Assembly: GCF_002554705.1 (NCBI RefSeq)
Contig: NZ_PDEP01000002.1
Span: 1-64,000 of the forward strand
Direction: 5' to 3'
Length of the DNA stretch: 64,000 nucleotides
Origin: Longimonas halophila
Lineage (GTDB): Bacteria > Bacteroidota > Rhodothermia > Rhodothermales > Salinibacteraceae
Shown: piece after piece, positions 63,051 to 64,000 of the stretch
Layout of the letters: each line of letters opens with the position of its first letter
Numbering within the stretch: position 1 is the first letter of the stretch
The notes under the pieces: generated by a model
Told to the model about the DNA's origin: nothing
Databases searched by the model: none
The model's input: the letters and a program-made list of their open reading frames with translations, nothing else
Translations under genes and position numbers: made by a program

Positions 63051-63524
63051 TTACGACGCTGTGCTATCGTGCTGGTCGGCGTGTCGCATCTGGCGGCCCT
63101 TCAACGTAAGTGCCACACCGCCCAGAAGAAGCGTGAGCCCCAGCAGACGCAGTCCGCTCATGGGCACCGGCTGTCCGCCCAGCACACCGTAATGGTCGAG
63201 CACTGCCGACCCGATGAGTTGCGCAGCCACGAGCAGCATGCTGCCCAGCACCGCGCCAATGCGGGGAATGGCGTAGTTATTGGCCGCCACAACGAGCACG
63301 CCCATGCATCCGCCCGCAAAGTAGAACCACGCCAGGTTGGGTGTGCTCCACGCGGTTACGCCTACGCCAAACGCCACCACCACGCTCGCCACCACCGCAC
63401 CGACCAGGTGGTTAATCCCCGATCCCAGCAGCGCTCCGGTCGCCATAGCCAGCACCGCATTGGCCAGGCGACTCCCGGCCTCGCACAGGCCGTTAATCAC
63501 GGTAAGTAGAAGCATCCAGGCCAT
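63051..63524 (-). CDS. YdcZ/DUF606 family transporter, second gene of a pair
   Basis: A 157-residue membrane protein with five hydrophobic helices and no large soluble part. LLTVINGLCEAGSRLANAVLAMATGALLGSGINHLVGAVV and NNYAIPRIGAVLGSMLLVAAQLIGSAVLDHYG match the YdcZ (DUF606, drug/metabolite transporter-like) family. The ATG at 63524 fits the first helix. It follows a paralogue on the same strand with 57 bases between, as expected for a heteromeric half-size transporter. Substrate unknown. Confidence 0.82.
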   Translation of the reverse strand: MAWMLLLTVINGLCEAGSRLANAVLAMATGALLGSGINHLVGAVVASVVVAFGVGVTAWSTPNLAWFYFAGGCMGVLVVAANNYAIPRIGAVLGSMLLVAAQLIGSAVLDHYGVLGGQPVPMSGLRLLGLTLLLGGVALTLKGRQMRHADQHDSTAS

Positions 63525-63581
63525 TGGAAGGAGCCGATCGTTTAGGAGATTCGAAGGGTACGGGATGCGCATCCGCGCTGC

Positions 63582-64000
63582 TTATCCCAATGTGACGCAC
63601 ACTACCCCTGCTACAATACAGACGATACCCAGTGCTGTGCGCACCGTCATGCGGTGCACCGGTAAACCAAACCATCCGAAATGATCGGCCAGAGCAGATA
63701 CGGTGAGGCTCGTGGCAATAACGATGCTCAGCGTAAGCGCCAGTCCCAGCACCGGCACCACGGCATTGGCCAGCGCCACGATAGCTACCCCCAGCACGCC
63801 GCCCGTCCACGCATACCACGGAATGCTACGCCAGTCGATGGGGCGCGGGCGCCGGGGGTCGAGCACGGCTCGCGCTGCCCAGAGCAACGCAGCGAAGAGC
63901 GTGCCCACCACGTGCACCACCCAGCTCGATGCGACTACGCCCATGTGCACCCCGAGCGTCGCGTTGAGGCGTACCATAAGGGCCACAAGCGCTCCGGCTC
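63582..64000 (-). CDS. YdcZ/DUF606 family transporter, first gene of a pair (5' end outside window)
   Basis: At least 139 residues are visible. The frame stays open to the window edge and reads AGALVALMVRLNATLG there, typical of the start of this family's first helix, so the real start lies just beyond 64000. Five hydrophobic helices and VPVLGLALTLSIVIATSLTVSALADHFGWFG match the family. It is paired with the following paralogue at 63051-63524. Confidence 0.8.
   Translation of the reverse strand, partial: AGALVALMVRLNATLGVHMGVVASSWVVHVVGTLFAALLWAARAVLDPRRPRPIDWRSIPWYAWTGGVLGVAIVALANAVVPVLGLALTLSIVIATSLTVSALADHFGWFGLPVHRMTVRTALGIVCIVAGVVCVTLG

Overview
The window looks like a chromosomal segment from a halophilic or marine member of the Rhodothermia (Bacteroidota/Rhodothermota), in the neighbourhood of Salinibacter or Salisaeta. 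Four things suggest this: high GC with weak or absent Shine-Dalgarno sites; a very acidic secreted protein ending in a type IX secretion (Por) sorting domain; Bacteroidota-typical families (DUF2480, DUF4920, an exosortase with a small partner); and a mevalonate route to isoprenoids, which is uncommon in bacteria. The assignment is inferred from gene content only.

Layout. 0.3-9 kb: an ABC exporter, then a minus-strand run of ZnuA-like lipoprotein, DUF2914 membrane protein, CBS protein, SLC13-type anion transporter, orphan histidine kinase and tandem universal stress protein. 9-14.4 kb: SAM methyltransferase, macro-domain protein, acyl-ACP thioesterase, cysteine desulfurase, DUF2480 protein and alpha/beta hydrolase. 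14.5-23 kb: Ser/Thr kinase-TPR receptor, small beta-barrel protein, tRNA-Ala(CGC), divergent PRPP synthetase beside a ribbon-helix-helix/zinc protein, metallophosphoesterase, D-Ala-D-Ala ligase, and an exosortase overlapping its partner gene. 23.4-34.2 kb: fibronectin-III lipoprotein, a 2.8-kilo-residue S8 protease with T9SS tail, and an MFS transporter.

34.8-39.2 kb is the metabolic highlight: HMG-CoA reductase, mevalonate kinase, a (di)phosphomevalonate decarboxylase and isopentenyl phosphate kinase in one direction, with no phosphomevalonate kinase in the window. This is the gene set expected of an alternative mevalonate route that decarboxylates mevalonate 5-phosphate and then phosphorylates isopentenyl phosphate. 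39.3-47.6 kb: phosphoglucomutase, RuvC, YebC, PEP carboxylase, DUF421 protein, sulfotransferase and a DUF4177 protein. 47.9-51.2 kb: a CheB-CheR-PAS-histidine kinase fusion. 51.7-60.2 kb: nuoA-B-C-D-E-F-G for the peripheral part of complex I, with two unrelated small genes inserted around nuoF and a strong terminator after nuoG. 60.5-64 kb: orphan DNA methyltransferase, aldo/keto reductase, and two adjacent YdcZ/DUF606 transporter genes, the second cut by the window edge.

Several intergenic regions hold short palindromic repeats (REP-like elements, a 48-bp palindromic element present twice, a 41-bp tandem duplication). No CRISPR array, insertion sequence, rRNA or phage gene was seen.
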